This document shows positions 10,740 to 21,160 of a stretch of 64,000 nt of DNA, in pieces. Position 1 is the stretch's first letter. Each line of letters opens with the position of its first letter. Origin of the DNA: Limnephilus marmoratus. Lineage: Eukaryota > Arthropoda > Insecta > Trichoptera > Limnephilidae. The stretch lies in the NCBI GenBank assembly GCA_917880885.1, contig OU862927.1, forward strand, positions 19,423,450-19,487,449, in the 5' to 3' direction. The translations under genes were made by a program, and so were the position numbers. The notes beneath the pieces are model-generated. The model was not told the DNA's origin, made no database searches, and saw only the letters and a list, made by a program, of their open reading frames with translations.

Positions 10740-11568
10740 CATTTTACTATTTTTGAACAATAATATATTTCCTGCACAGGATGTCTGTATTATTTTTGTC
10801 GCATTTTTTGTTAGGTTAGATATATAGAAAATTACTAGGGGTGACCCCCCTAGAGGGGTGTTTTGGGGTGACTATGAAGAATTTCATTTTTGCAGCAAAG
10901 AAGAATGTATGTTTAAACTTTCATGATTTTATAAATTTTGGTGTTTATTTTGTGCATTTCGATACTATTTCACATGTACCAAATGGAGCAAGAGTGTGTT
11001 GAGAAAATTGGTGTTTTTGGGTTATAGGTTCATTGAAACTTTAACCTTAGTACGGTAACAGGACACTAACATAAAATTAAATGATATAACATATAATTAG
11101 ATGTTTCTTTGTGTGCAAGGGACTACTGTTAATGTAAAAGGCATACAGTTCATACACACAACTAAAATAAGATCCACTGTCGAGAGACACGATGCCCGAA
11201 CCAAAATGAACAAAACCAAATTAGCAGTCTTTGAGTGCTTCGTTTTGTAAATTACTCGAAATGTATTTGGACCTACGCAATGAAATGGAAAGTAAATAAT
11301 TAAAATGCATCATGAGACCCAATACCTTATTGGACAAGAACGCAACATAGGGTCCTAAAAACTGCAATGGGCTGGCCATTTGTAAAGAATGCCAGATGAA
11401 AGGACACCGAAAATCACGACAAAGCTGGTGCTCCTGTGCAAAGGCAACCGTGAGATAGTTCAAGGAAAATTTAGGCTGACTTAATAATAAGATTGGATCA
11501 GGAGGTCTAACACAGAGAAATCACTAACTTTACAATATTGGATCGGCGTATCTTCCAACAATTTCATA
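10740..11568. other. No recognisable gene
   Basis: AT-rich, with an apparent small CCCCCTAGAGGGG palindrome near 10846-10858. Short frames lack motifs. Confidence 0.45.
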
Positions 11569-12362
11569 ACGTCAAATGCCAAACAATTACGTAAAAATAT
11601 TAGTAAATTGGCAATGTTGAATTTAAATATTAACCTACATAAATATTGATTTGCATTCCGCATTTACTTTTCGATACTGAAAGGGGAGTTAATTAGTTTT
11701 AACCCGTCTGCTTGGTTCAATATATTCGCACCTCACAATCCGGAAGCCTCGGTTTCGCGCGTAAATTCTGAAACCGTCACTTTGGATCGAGATTGTAAAA
11801 TATCTATGCAAGATAGCTTTCATATTGCAAAGACAATAAGAAGAATTATTTCGTTCTCTTTCTGGTTAAAAGAAAAAAACATATGTTTGCACGAGAGGAA
11901 GAGAGCTATATAGCTTTTAAAATGTAAGGTCGCTATGGGTCGTTTTGTTCTTATGAAAGTATAACGCGATTACGTGTTTTGGGTTGTATTTATTCCTAAA
12001 CAAGCAGACGGGTTAATGACGTTTGAACCACTTTGGTTTCTCCAAGATCGAACGGAATAAATTGATCGTATCATGAATTAGGTATGTAAGTCTACGGATC
12101 GCGTAAACGATTTCTTTCAATTCCAAGAACTTCGTTAGTTGACCTGCAATCATTAATAATCCAGTTATTTTGCATAACGAACGACATAATACAAAAGTAT
12201 GTGTATATTGACAGTTAACCAAAGATCTGATACTATCAATCGTCAGTCGGAATATCTGTTGAAATCGTTGACCGTGAATCGCAAAATTTGCGATCAATAT
12301 TTAATATTGATAACTGACCATAGATGACGAATTTAGTCAATATCACACTGACACAGGGTTTT
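11569..12362. repeat. Unknown long repeat, copy R1 (split by a MITE)
   Basis: Homologous in the same order to R2 (13326-14590). Shared landmarks are CAAACAATTACGTAAAAATATT / TAAACAATTACGTAAAAATA, GGGAGTTAATTAGTT, AGAACTTCGTTAGTTGA and CGAACGACAT. No protein frame is conserved between the copies. R1 is interrupted by a 310-bp TTAA-flanked element at 11703-12012, which R2 lacks. Confidence 0.65.
11703..12012. mobile_element. piggyBac-type MITE
   Basis: Flanked by TTAA on both sides (11699-11702 and 12013-12016). The inverted ends begin CCCGTCTGCTTG and finish CAAGCAGACGGG. TTAA target duplication with CCC...GGG ends is diagnostic of piggyBac-superfamily elements. At 310 bp it has no transposase. 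The homologous repeat R2 keeps the empty site, a single TTAA in attagttaatgagg (about 13450-13463). Confidence 0.9.
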
Positions 12363-13325
12363 TTTCAATAGTCTGAGTTGGACCTCCAGGAAGGAAAGTC
12401 TTGAGGACTGGAGAAGAATGGATAAAGTGATAGCACCTGATGTAGAAAATTTGCGTAGAATATATGGGTCCTTATTTGGTCGTAGCTGGTATTGCTTAGC
12501 GTGCCAATTTCATGGTGGATATTTATTGTTTATTATTTATTATTTCATTTTATGATATTCGAGCTGCGCTGGTTGCACTATTTAGTAATTTGATTATAAT
12601 TGTTTAAAATGATCTGTTTTGCGGTTCGAATATTATTAGACATTGCTTTATCTACAGTCCAGTTTGATAAATGATTGCCATTGCGAAACGCTTGCAATTT
12701 TTCAATTGTTAATTACAAACTAGTTCTGGAAATAAAAACTTTGTGGTTTATTGCGGTAATAATAAATACATTCTAAACTAATTGATACCCAGAACCTGCC
12801 TGCTTTGTTTTTACAGTTTTTTTGCAAGTCTAAATCGTAATCGTGTGGAACTACATAAAACATGTACAAAAAAAATTCTTTTCTTGTATTAAATAAATGA
12901 AATATAAATAAAATAAAATTATTACGGACACATTGTTGATAGATTCAACGTAACAACAAATTCGTCTTTCTACTAAACGACGCCCATAACAGAAATAAGA
13001 CACAACAACGGAACTCTCGACGGAAGGAGCAAATAGAAAATCTACTGACACCAAATACAGACTGAAACCGAAAACACTAAACTACACTAAAAAAACATAA
13101 CCTATTTTAGTTTATAATGATTTCGGTAAAATACTAAATCATGATATATTTACATATAATTACTTCATATTTTGCACGTAATTAAATTTTAATATGTACC
13201 TAAATTAAATATACATCGATATTCTGAACATGGTTTCACAGTTGACAGCCGAACCTATATTGATATGTAATAAATAAGAAATCGATATGTGCTGGCTTGA
13301 CTGGAGGTATTTTCTATGAAAATCG
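12363..13325. other. No recognisable gene
   Basis: AT-rich spacer between repeat copies R1 and R2. No element ends or coding motifs seen. Confidence 0.45.
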
Positions 13326-13758
13326 AAATGTCAAACGCTAAACAATTACGTAAAAATATTGATAAAATGGCAGTGTTGACTTGAAAACTAAGCTAAATAT
13401 GCATTGGCAGTCCGCATTTACATGTTGATACTAAACGGGAGTTAATTAGTTAATGAGGTCTTCAGTCATATTCCAACCACTTTCGTTTCTCAAAGATCCA
13501 ACGGAATATCGTTTATAATATACATATATGTATACCATAAATGTATTTTTCTTCTAAATAATCTATGTACAGTTACCATTAAAATATTAAAAAAAAAGAA
13601 AAAAACTAACTTTCTACTACATACTTGTACTTAAACACCTAAACACCACAGCACAGGTTCTCCTAGTGAGGTGTTCACGAAACATACAATATTACCAACC
13701 AACAGTTTCACCTTCTCAAACCTACTGTGGCGGCACATCATAAACTTCGCCATCAAAA

Positions 13759-13771
13759 GAAGATTCGAGAA
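13759..13771. promoter_or_regulatory. Heat-shock element, perfect three pentamers
   Basis: GAAgaTTCgaGAA: three alternating NGAAN units in exact 5-bp phase, the canonical trimer site for heat-shock factor. It lies about 285 bp upstream of the predicted start. Confidence 0.7.
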
Positions 13772-13928
13772 CATCTCCTAATATTCGCGCGGCGCCGGGA
13801 AACCTACTTGCTACTAGGTACCTACCTACATATGTCGCCCGCGATGTACTTTGCTCGCCTGCCGCGGCCGTCTCGATGAATGATAATATCGCCACCGCCT
13901 AGAAAGGTCTAGATTTTATAAGCCGCCT

Positions 13929-13967
13929 GAATATTCTGCACAGCGTATGTTCCAGTACCTTCCAGTG
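13929..13967. promoter_or_regulatory. Proximal heat-shock elements
   Basis: GAAtaTTC (13929-13936) followed by a phased row TTCcaGTAccTTCcaGTG (13950-13967) in which two of the four units match the consensus. They lie about 80-115 bp upstream of the initiator, a usual position for proximal heat-shock elements. Confidence 0.6.
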
Positions 13968-14101
13968 TGCACATTGCCGGCGAATTGAACTACTCCCACC
14001 GGTCGCGCTGGCATATATAAAGCGACTAAACTCGGCGCTAGTTCAGTCAGTATCAGTTCAACAGTATCTCAGCAAGTAACAGATCGCACAAGTGCTCCTG
14101 C

Positions 14102-14167
14102 ATGGCACACATCCAGGGCAGCTTCCCGAGGTCCATCAACACGTCTCAGCTACAAGGCCCAACATAA
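14102..14167 (+). CDS. 21-codon ORF downstream of the heat-shock-type promoter
   Basis: The first ATG of the predicted transcript opens a frame of 21 codons (MAHIQGSFPRSINTSQLQGP, then T, then TAA). Its codons end mostly in G or C, unlike the AT-rich DNA after it, which suggests the 5' end of a real, well-expressed gene. After the stop the sequence becomes AT-rich and ends in an AAATAAATAAATAA tract near 14260. It may be a truncated gene start carried by an element, or a short ORF of a non-coding heat-shock RNA. I do not recognise the peptide. Confidence 0.35.
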   Translation: MAHIQGSFPRSINTSQLQGPT

Positions 14168-14574
14168 TGAAATGTATTATTAATATGTAAAAATGTTTTC
14201 AAAATTTATTACATATGTAAAAATGTTAATAATTAGGTGAAAACTGTAATATAAAGATATAAATAAATAAATAATTGGTCGCGTCTTAGTTAAAATATTA
14301 TCACGATAGATAACGTACACGACTTCTTTTAATTCTAGGAACTTCGTTAGTTGAACTCCATTCATTAATAAACTTGTGATTTTACACAACGAACGACATT
14401 ATCTAAATAAATAAGTATATTGTAAATGGAACTTAACCGAAACTTATCTGAAACCATGTAGTTCTTGCTAAAATGGATCAATCGTCGGTCGGAATATCTC
14501 TTACCAATTGTTGACGGTGATCGCTAATATTGTTAACTGGCCGTAAACCACGGACTTGGTCAATATCGTATTTA

Positions 14575-14704
14575 TATAAGGTTTTATCGATCTTTCATGC
14601 CAGATCTTCTGGTGACACTGAGGAACGCTTACAAGTAAGAAAAAATGCGCGAGCCAAACCACTAATGATGGGAAATGAACGAAGCAAGCGCAAGCGGTTT
14701 TAAT
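14575..14704. repeat. Left direct repeat flanking LINE-B
   Basis: About 125 bp matching 15395-15525 at roughly 90 percent by eye, for example AAGAAAAAATGCGCGAGC and CCACTAATGATGG. The two copies directly bracket the LINE-B insertion. This is far longer than a normal LINE target duplication. Confidence 0.65.
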
Positions 14705-15394
14705 TAACTCCACATAGGAGGCCTTGATGAAAATAATTCCCTCAGGGCCTATGTCATCTGGGATGCTGTGTGGAGGGTTTTTTTGAGGAGAGGAAGGAAT
14801 GAATATTGGTATTGAAGAGACCCATGTTGTAGGAAGGAGGAAACACAGAGGCCGGCAAATCATTCCACAGCCGAGCTGTTGAACACAAGAACGAGTCGAA
14901 AAAACGACCCGTTCTCATATGACTAATCTCAACCGTGTACAAATGTTGGGCGCGTGTTTGTCGTGTTTCCCGACTATGCACCGGTGCTGAGGGGATCAAT
15001 GACGTTAGTTCCTCGGAGCATCTTCCATTGTCATAACGGTAGAACAAGGACAGCATTCCCACCTGACGCCACCATTCCCTCTAAAGATTGCAGTCCATCT
15101 GTTAAGATGGGAGAATCTATCAAACGGACCGCCCGTTACTGCACAGAGTCAAAGGTTTTTTTTGAAAGAGGTGGCTACCAAATTCAAACGTGGGGCGCAC
15201 TTGCGATTTGTACAGGGTCAGCAGTTGTGCACTATGAAAGTATCTGCGGGCCCTGTACGCCCAGTTTCTGAGAGGCTAACTTAACTCTGGTTTCGATGGA
15301 GCCCCCATACCTGAGCTGGTCACTTAGAGTTACACCAAGCATATTGATGGAGGTCCTGTTCAGAAGATTGCTTCCGTTGAAGGAGACTAGATTT
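14705..15394 (-). pseudogene. LINE-B copy, 5' truncated
   Basis: On the minus strand it reads GMLSLFYRYDNGRCSEELTS, RETRQTRAQHLYTVEISHM and STARLWNDLPASVFPPSYN in one frame (15062-14754). Upstream pieces (DQLRYGGSIETRVKLASQKL) are in other frames. The 3' end keeps the block shared with SINE-A: GATGCTGTGTGGAGGG and the imperfect hairpin near 14720-14752. The palm with the catalytic aspartates is missing. Confidence 0.8.
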
Positions 15395-15525
15395 ATATAG
15401 GGTATTATCGATCGTCCATGCCAGATTTCCTGATGACACTGAGGAGCGCGCCTAAAGCTGCGTTTATAAGTAAGAAAAAATGCGCGAGCTAAACCACTAA
15501 TGATGGTAAAGGAACAAAGCAAGCG
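15395..15525. repeat. Right direct repeat flanking LINE-B
   Basis: Partner of 14575-14704. It has about 14-20 extra bases around CCTAAAGCTGCGTTTATA, near 15453. An inverted counterpart of that motif, GTGTAAACGCTGCAAAAG, lies at about 15549-15566, so part of this copy may be a small inverted-repeat element. Confidence 0.6.
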
Positions 15526-15566
15526 CAAACGGTTAGTCGTGCCGTTTTCACGTGTAAACGCTGCAA

Positions 15567-16320
15567 AAGAAGCAAATTTAAAGTTATTCATAACTAAGTG
15601 ATATTGGTGAAGATGCCTGTCATAAATCATACGCTAATCAAAATTGAAAGCAAGTACGAAATAATTATTCATCTGTCACTATCTCCAACTGTTTCATTTG
15701 CATTTTGTGTCTCTACTTTTTGCCTTCTCCCACGTGTAAACACATTTCACCCGATGAAAGGAGAACACCTAGTTGCCGTCACTAATAGCAGGCTAATAAC
15801 ATAACAGTCGTGGGCGAGACATCGTTGATATTCGTTATTCACAAACCATTACCAGACTTGTATGTTAAACACGTCTTAATTACGAGTATGAAAAATCGAA
15901 AAAACCTCACCGCTTCGGAGAACATGGCAGATATGCCCCAAGCTAAATCACAAGTTTATACTTAAGATATTCAGTTGGAGAGAAATTGAATGCACCTGGG
16001 TGTATTTTAAACTTCTAAAATACTTAACCCTCTGAGATGCAATTTTCCTCAGACGATGATTACTTTAAATTGTTGTGTTTTTTTTTTATATTATAACTTC
16101 AAGGAGAAACAGACGGAGTGACATAACTGTCCATTGACACTGCTGTCAATGGATAGATTTGTCACGGAAGCTTTTGGTCCTTTGAACAAACTATTCGATA
16201 AAGTTCTCCCCCCCCCCAAGGTTCTCCGTGTAAACAGCATCTTTGTTTTTGTCCTTTTAAAAATTGAATAAAGAACTGAACTGATTTAAAGAAATTTTTA
16301 GGTGTGCTGAAAGTGACATT
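15567..16320. other. No recognisable gene
   Basis: AT-rich DNA with short frames and a C run near 16209. Nothing supported. Confidence 0.45.
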
Positions 16321-16324
16321 TATT

Positions 16325-16812
16325 TCGTAGGACGAGCTGTTTCACAGAATTTGAACAATTCATCAAATTTCAAAGTTGAATTTCTATTTAATTTTATTTT
16401 TAAAATGAGTAAAACATCAAATAGTAATATTTAATTAATGAAAACAATATTAACGAAACATAATCGAAAATCTGAAACAGAAAAATCAGATCAAGATACA
16501 GTCACATCTGGGACTCTAACGAAAGTCCTGGGTTAGAGTCCTGGATGTGACTTGTACATGTATCTTGTTCTGATTTTTCTGTTTCAGATTTTCGGTTGAG
16601 TTTCGCAAATATTGTCTTCATTAATTAAATGTTGAAATTCTAATAATGTCTAAATTCTATTCAAGTTCTTTTATTAATTTATCGTAGGTTTAATCTTCCT
16701 TAGTACTTGGATATTAACAGAAATTGAATAGGACTTTCACAGAATTTGAATATTAACTTAGAAATTTGATGAATTGTTCAATTTCTGTGAAACAGCACGA
16801 CTTAAAGTTCTT
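16325..16812. mobile_element. Long imperfect palindrome (foldback element)
   Basis: The outer arms pair GAGCTGTTTCACAGAATTTG (about 16334) with its near complement ending at about 16800. The inner arms pair AAATCTGAAACAGAAAAATC with GATTTTTCTGTTTCAGATTT. The centre is a hairpin with GGACTCTAAC facing GTTAGAGTCC around 16512-16535. Total length is about 490 bp. It is non-coding. Confidence 0.75.
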
Positions 16813-16904
16813 CTGCCCTGATGTGATTATCAATTGATAGTAAAATTTTGTTATTCAAAAACTTTTGTAATAGATAAATGATCTTCGACAAGTTTTCTTT
16901 CGGA

Positions 16905-17025
16905 CGTTAAGTTTTACGCCACAAAAATAATACAATGAGTTGGTGAGTTTTACGCCACAATAATAATAAAATGAATGGGTGAGTTTTACGCCACAATTTA
17001 TAATTTACGCCGCAATTTTCGCCAA
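16905..17025. repeat. Short tandem repeat, GTTTTACGCCACAA units
   Basis: Three to four copies of a unit of about 47 bp centred on gagttttacgccacaa, with variable AATAATAAA spacers. Related units reappear at 18235-18285 (ggttttacaccacaataa), on the far side of a LINE fragment and a SINE-A copy. Confidence 0.65.
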
Positions 17026-17289
17026 AAAGTTTGCACACGGCTTAGAGCTATAGTGAGCAAACTTTATAGACTGAAGTTTTTTGTTCCACTAAATACTCTT
17101 AGATTAGTATATCTGTCATTGGCGGAATCCCTAATAAGATATTGAATAACCACATGGCGACATTCAACACAAACAAATTTTCTTTCAGGGCAAAACGTAC
17201 AATATTCTTTGGTAAAATTATTATAAAAATAAAACTGAATACGAACAAAGACATGATTTACCAAAATCTTTACTATACAGCTCTGTAAA

Positions 17290-17560
17290 TTTATTATCTG
17301 TTCGTGCTATATTGTGGCTTAAAATTGCGAGTCAGCATACATCTCAATCTGAATACAATAAACTAGTGGTTCATGTTCATAATACAAGACTAACTGCAAA
17401 CGATGGACTTGTAATTCCCTGATACCTAAATGAACATCGGTCAAAGAACTCTAGAATACCTTGTTCCAATAATTTACAACATGTTACCCAACGCAATAAA
17501 AAGCTGTGAATTGAGTTTCAGAAGGAAATGTACGATAAAAAAAATGGTTAAGTGAAATAA
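17290..17560 (+). pseudogene. C-terminal remnant of a CR1/jockey-type LINE
   Basis: Split across frames: VHNTRLTANDGLVIP, then IIYNMLPNAIKSCELSFRRK, ending at a stop near 17552. HNTR...YN.LPNAIKS is the usual C-terminal pattern of these LINE proteins. Frameshifts and stops make it inactive. The preceding minus-strand frame at 17064-17264 has three cysteines but is not a recognisable domain. Confidence 0.6.
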
Positions 17561-17795
17561 CTTTTTTCCGCTTTTCGTTTTAATGTTTTTTCCATTATTT
17601 TTTTTTTCTTTTTTTTCTTTTTATTTCTTTCATTTTCTCTGTTCTGTATTTCTTATAAATATTATTAACAATTTTTTTTCCAAAATACATGTTTTTTTTG
17701 TATATAGGATATATTGTAATAATGTGTTTATTTTATGTACCTGTCTCAAATTAAAAAAAAGTAAATGTCAAAAGAACCCGTTGACAAACTGATAT

Positions 17796-18143
17796 CAATT
17801 TGGGAGGCGGGAATGGGTACCGCCACCCCGGGAACCTTTATTGGATAACCAACACCTCTGCCATAGGTCACCCCAAGTGGTTCGCTGCGTTTGATGATTT
17901 AGCAGGGGTGACCGGTGACCGGGTTCATGGGGTGAAGTTTGTCTAGGTATTGGAGGTGGATGACCAAGACACACTGAACCCCAGATTCCTACCCGCCCCT
18001 TATTCTCTTTTCTTTCCCAGAACACTCCTCTCCTTCCTTTCCTCAAGAAAACCCTCCACACAGCATCCCCAAAAATGACATAGGTCCTGAGGGAAATTAT
18101 TTTCCTCAGGGCCTCCTAAGTGGAGCTTATGTAAATAAAAAAA
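17796..18143 (+). mobile_element. SINE-A copy, near full length
   Basis: Starts CAATTTGGGAGGCGGGAATG, runs through GGTTCATGGGG and the pyrimidine-rich middle to the 3' block: ACCCTCCACACAGCATCCCC, the hairpin GGGAAATTATTTTCCTCAGG, and an A-rich tail (about 18131-18143). No coding frame. It represents the short subtype. Confidence 0.85.
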
Positions 18144-18531
18144 TTCATTTTAACAGGACTTAACTTAAAAATGTAAAAACCTGTATATAAATAATAAAGG
18201 AATTTATTAGTAAAAAATAAAAATAATAATAAATTGAGTGGGTGGGTTTTACACCACAATAATAATAATAAATTGAGTGGGATTTCCCTAAACTGAGAGT
18301 TATTCCGCTATGTCATTTCGCAATCAATGGATTTATGTATTTATTAATTGTATACCAATGTTACGCTTTGAATAGTTTGCGTGTTTCAATGTGATTAAGT
18401 TGTTACGAATACGAATAATAATCGATTTGAGCATAAATCAGAACGAATGGATATGCAATAAATAAAAAGTCATTAGTCGAGGTTGTGCCATACGGAAAAA
18501 TAAGAATTAATGTATTTTAACGAAATGTAAC
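18144..18531. other. Spacer with minor repeats
   Basis: Holds the second set of TTTTACACCACAATAAT units (18235-18285). The rest is AT-rich and unrecognised. Confidence 0.45.
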
Positions 18532-18617
18532 ACAAATAACTGTAACAATTATTATAAGCAATAATTATCAGCCTGAAACACTCATCCACATTGAAAAATC
18601 TTCCGAGAAAAGATACA

Positions 18618-18691
18618 TGACGCCAACGGGACTTGAACCCGTGTCCTCTCGATTGCCGGTCGATTGCTCTTGACCACTGAGCTATGGCGGC
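18618..18691 (-). tRNA. tRNA-like gene, apparent anticodon GGC, minus copy 1
   Basis: A 74-nt cloverleaf can be drawn: acceptor GCCGCCA/TGGCGTC with one C-T mismatch at the second pair, D stem GCTC/GAGC, T arm ACGGG-TTCAAGT-CCCGT, discriminator A. The anticodon loop is CCGGCAA, giving GGC (alanine by code). The base before the anticodon is C where nearly all tRNAs have U, and A27 faces G43, so function in translation is doubtful. The A and B boxes are intact, and TTTT follows 8 nt after the gene, so Pol III transcription is plausible. Confidence 0.7.
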
Positions 18692-19033
18692 TTATCTCGT
18701 ACCCGCCAAATGATTCAATATATGCTAGTGTTTCATTCAACAATTACTGCTTATTATATTTTTTCCACCTGAAAACAACCAACTTTATTTTTGCGAGAGA
18801 AACATTGTAAGTGTTAAGTCCCTCGCTAGGTGGCGTCGAGACAAATTATGCCTTCATTTTTATTGGGGAAATACTTAAACTTGTCAAATATTAATTATTA
18901 TTTTTAATTGTAAAACTAACGTTTTTAAGACAAGATTTTTTATGCATAGCACAAAGGGTAACAATTATTATAAGCAATAATTATCAGCCTGAAACACTCA
19001 TCCACATTGAAAAATCTTCCGAGAAAAGATACA

Positions 19034-19107
19034 TGACGCCAACGGGACTTGAACCCGTGTCCTCTCGATTGCCGGTCGATTGCTCTTGACCACTGAGCTA
19101 TGGCGGC
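19034..19107 (-). tRNA. tRNA-like gene, minus copy 2, next to the inversion point
   Basis: Same sequence as minus copy 1, 416 bp further on. Its upstream flank is cut: the unit ends three bases before the gene, at the junction with the plus array near 19111, so it lacks the TATA-like upstream region of the others. Confidence 0.7.
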
Positions 19108-19422
19108 TTATGTTGAGTGTTTCAGGCTGATAATTATTGCTTATAATAATTGTTACCCTTTGTGCTATGCATAAAAAATCTTGTCTTAAAAACGTTAGTT
19201 TTACAATTAAAAATAATAATTAATATTTGACAAGTTTAAGTATTTCCCCAATAAAAATGAAGGCATAATTTGTCTCGACGCCACCTAGCGAGGGACTTAA
19301 CACTTACAATGTTTCTCTCGCAAAAATAAAGTTGGTTGTTTTCAGGTGGAAAAAATATAATAAGCAGTAATTGTTGAATGAAACACTAGCATATATTGAA
19401 TCATTTGGCGGGTACGAGATAA

Positions 19423-19496
19423 GCCGCCATAGCTCAGTGGTCAAGAGCAATCGACCGGCAATCGAGAGGACACGGGTTCAAGTCCCGTTGGCGTCA
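19423..19496 (+). tRNA. tRNA-like gene, plus copy 1
   Basis: Begins GCCGCCATAGCTCAGTGG (A box) and contains GGGTTCAAGTCCC (B box). CATATATT lies about 35 bp upstream, a position where insect tRNA genes often have a TATA-like element, and TTTT follows about 8 nt downstream. Same loop anomaly as the other copies. Confidence 0.72.
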
Positions 19497-19838
19497 TGTA
19501 TCTTTTCTCGGAAGATTTTTCAATGTGGATGAGTGTTTCAGGCTGATAATTATTGCTTATAATAATTGTTACCCTTTGTGCTATGCATAAAAAATCTTGT
19601 CTTAAAAACGTTAGTTTTACAATTAAAAATAATAATTAATATTTGACAAGTTTAAGTATTTCCCCAATAAAAATGAAGGCATAATTTGTCTCGACGCCAC
19701 CTAGCGAGGGACTTAACACTTACAATGTTTCTCTCGCAAAAATAAAGTTGGTTGTTTTCAGGTGGAAAAAATATAATAAGCAGTAATTGTTGAATGAAAC
19801 ACTAGCATATATTGAATCATTTGGCGGGTACGAGATAA

Positions 19839-19912
19839 GCCGCCATAGCTCAGTGGTCAAGAGCAATCGACCGGCAATCGAGAGGACACGGGTTCAAGTC
19901 CCGTTGGCGTCA
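19839..19912 (+). tRNA. tRNA-like gene, plus copy 2
   Basis: Identical by eye to plus copy 1, spaced 416 bp from it, with the same TATA-like and TTTT flanks. Confidence 0.72.
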
Positions 19913-20254
19913 TGTATCTTTTCTCGGAAGATTTTTCAATGTGGATGAGTGTTTCAGGCTGATAATTATTGCTTATAATAATTGTTACCCTTTGTGCAAT
20001 GCATAAAAAATCTTGTCTTAAAAACTTTAGTTTTACAATTAAAAATAATAATTAATATTTGACAAGTTTAAGTATTTCCCCAATAAAAATGAAGGCATAA
20101 TTTGTCTCGACGCCACCTAGCGAGGGACTTAACACTTACAATGTTTCTCTCGCAAAAATAAAGTTGGTTGTTTTCAGGTGGAAAAAATATAATAAGCAGT
20201 AATTGTTGAATGAAACACTAGCATATATTGAATCATTTGGCGGGTACGAGATAA

Positions 20255-20328
20255 GCCGCCATAGCTCAGTGGTCAAGAGCAATCGACCGGCAATCGAGAG
20301 GACACGGGTTCAAGTCCCGTTGGCGTCA
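20255..20328 (+). tRNA. tRNA-like gene, plus copy 3
   Basis: Identical by eye to the other plus copies. The spacer before it carries the differences gtgcaatgc and aaaactttag (about 19995-20030). Confidence 0.72.
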
Positions 20329-20670
20329 TGTATCTTTTCTCGGAAGATTTTTCAATGTGGATGAGTGTTTCAGGCTGATAATTATTGCTTATAATAATTG
20401 TTACCCTTTGTGCTATGCATAAAAAATCTTGTCTTAAAAACGTTAGTTTTACAATTAAAAATAATAATTAATATTTGACAAGTTTAAGTATTTCCCCAAT
20501 AAAAATGAAGGCATAATTTGTCTCGACGCCACCTAGCGAGGGACTTAACACTTACAATGTTTCTCTCGCAAAAATAAAGTTGGTTGTTTTCAGGTGGAAA
20601 AAATATAATAAGCAGTAATTGTTGAATGAAACACTAGCATATATTGAATCATTTGGCGGGTACGAGATAA

Positions 20671-20744
20671 GCCGCCATAGCTCAGTGGTCAAGAGCAATC
20701 GACCGGCAATCGAGAGGACACGGGTTCAAGTCCCGTTGGCGTCA
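20671..20744 (+). tRNA. tRNA-like gene, plus copy 4
   Basis: Identical by eye to the other plus copies, at the same 416-bp spacing. Confidence 0.72.
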
Positions 20745-21086
20745 TGTATCTTTTCTCGGAAGATTTTTCAATGTGGATGAGTGTTTCAGGCTGATAATTA
20801 TTGCTTATAATAATTGTTACCCTTTGTGCTATGCATAAAAAATCTTGTCTTAAAAACGTTAGTTTTACAATTAAAAATAATAATTAATATTTGACAAGTT
20901 TAAGTATTTCCCCAATAAAAATGAAGGCATAATTTGTCTCGACGCCACCTAGCGAGGGACTTAACACTTACAATGTTTCTCTCGCAAAAATAAAGTTGGT
21001 TGTTTTCAGGTGGAAAAAATATAATAAGCAGTAATTGTTGAATGAAACACTAGCATATATTGAATCATTTGGCGGGTACGAGATAA

Positions 21087-21160
21087 GCCGCCATAGCTCA
21101 GTGGTCAAGAGCAATCGACCGGCAATCGAGAGGACACGGGTTCAAGTCCCGTTGGCGTCA
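21087..21160 (+). tRNA. tRNA-like gene, plus copy 5 (last of the array)
   Basis: Last copy. About 138 bp after it the array stops at aattaaaaataata and the flanking 12-bp repeat begins at 21299. Confidence 0.72.

Larger units (their letters stand above)
13674..14047 (+). promoter_or_regulatory. Heat-shock-type RNA polymerase II promoter
   Basis: A complete promoter layout is visible. TATATAA lies at 14014-14020 and a TCAGT arthropod initiator at 14043-14047, whose A is 31 bp downstream of the start of the TATA box. Upstream are a perfect three-unit heat-shock element, a GAAtaTTC inverted pair, a phased TTC row, and a further TTCacGAA at 13674-13681. The segment is clearly GC-richer than its surroundings. 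The leader then runs through caacag...cagcaagtaacag to an ATG at 14102. Heat-shock factor control is inferred from the sites. Confidence 0.65.
13326..14590. repeat. Unknown long repeat, copy R2 (split by a promoter-bearing segment)
   Basis: Second copy of the repeat at 11569-12362. Homology runs 13326-13520, stops at aacggaata, and resumes near 14270 at ggtcgcgt. The intervening 750 bp are absent from R1 and contain a GC-rich heat-shock-type promoter and a short ORF. Either this segment was inserted into R2 or R1 lost it. Confidence 0.6.

Noticed and set aside
10411..10777. Three overlapping minus-strand frames with repeated RQIRQI, GRSGRS or ADPADP sequence
   Set aside because: They are three readings of the same 9-bp minisatellite in the foldback loop.
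17064..17264. 66-codon minus frame with CTFCPERKFVCVEC, a possible zinc-binding motif
   Set aside because: Too short and isolated. No LINE or zinc-finger family pattern continues on either side.
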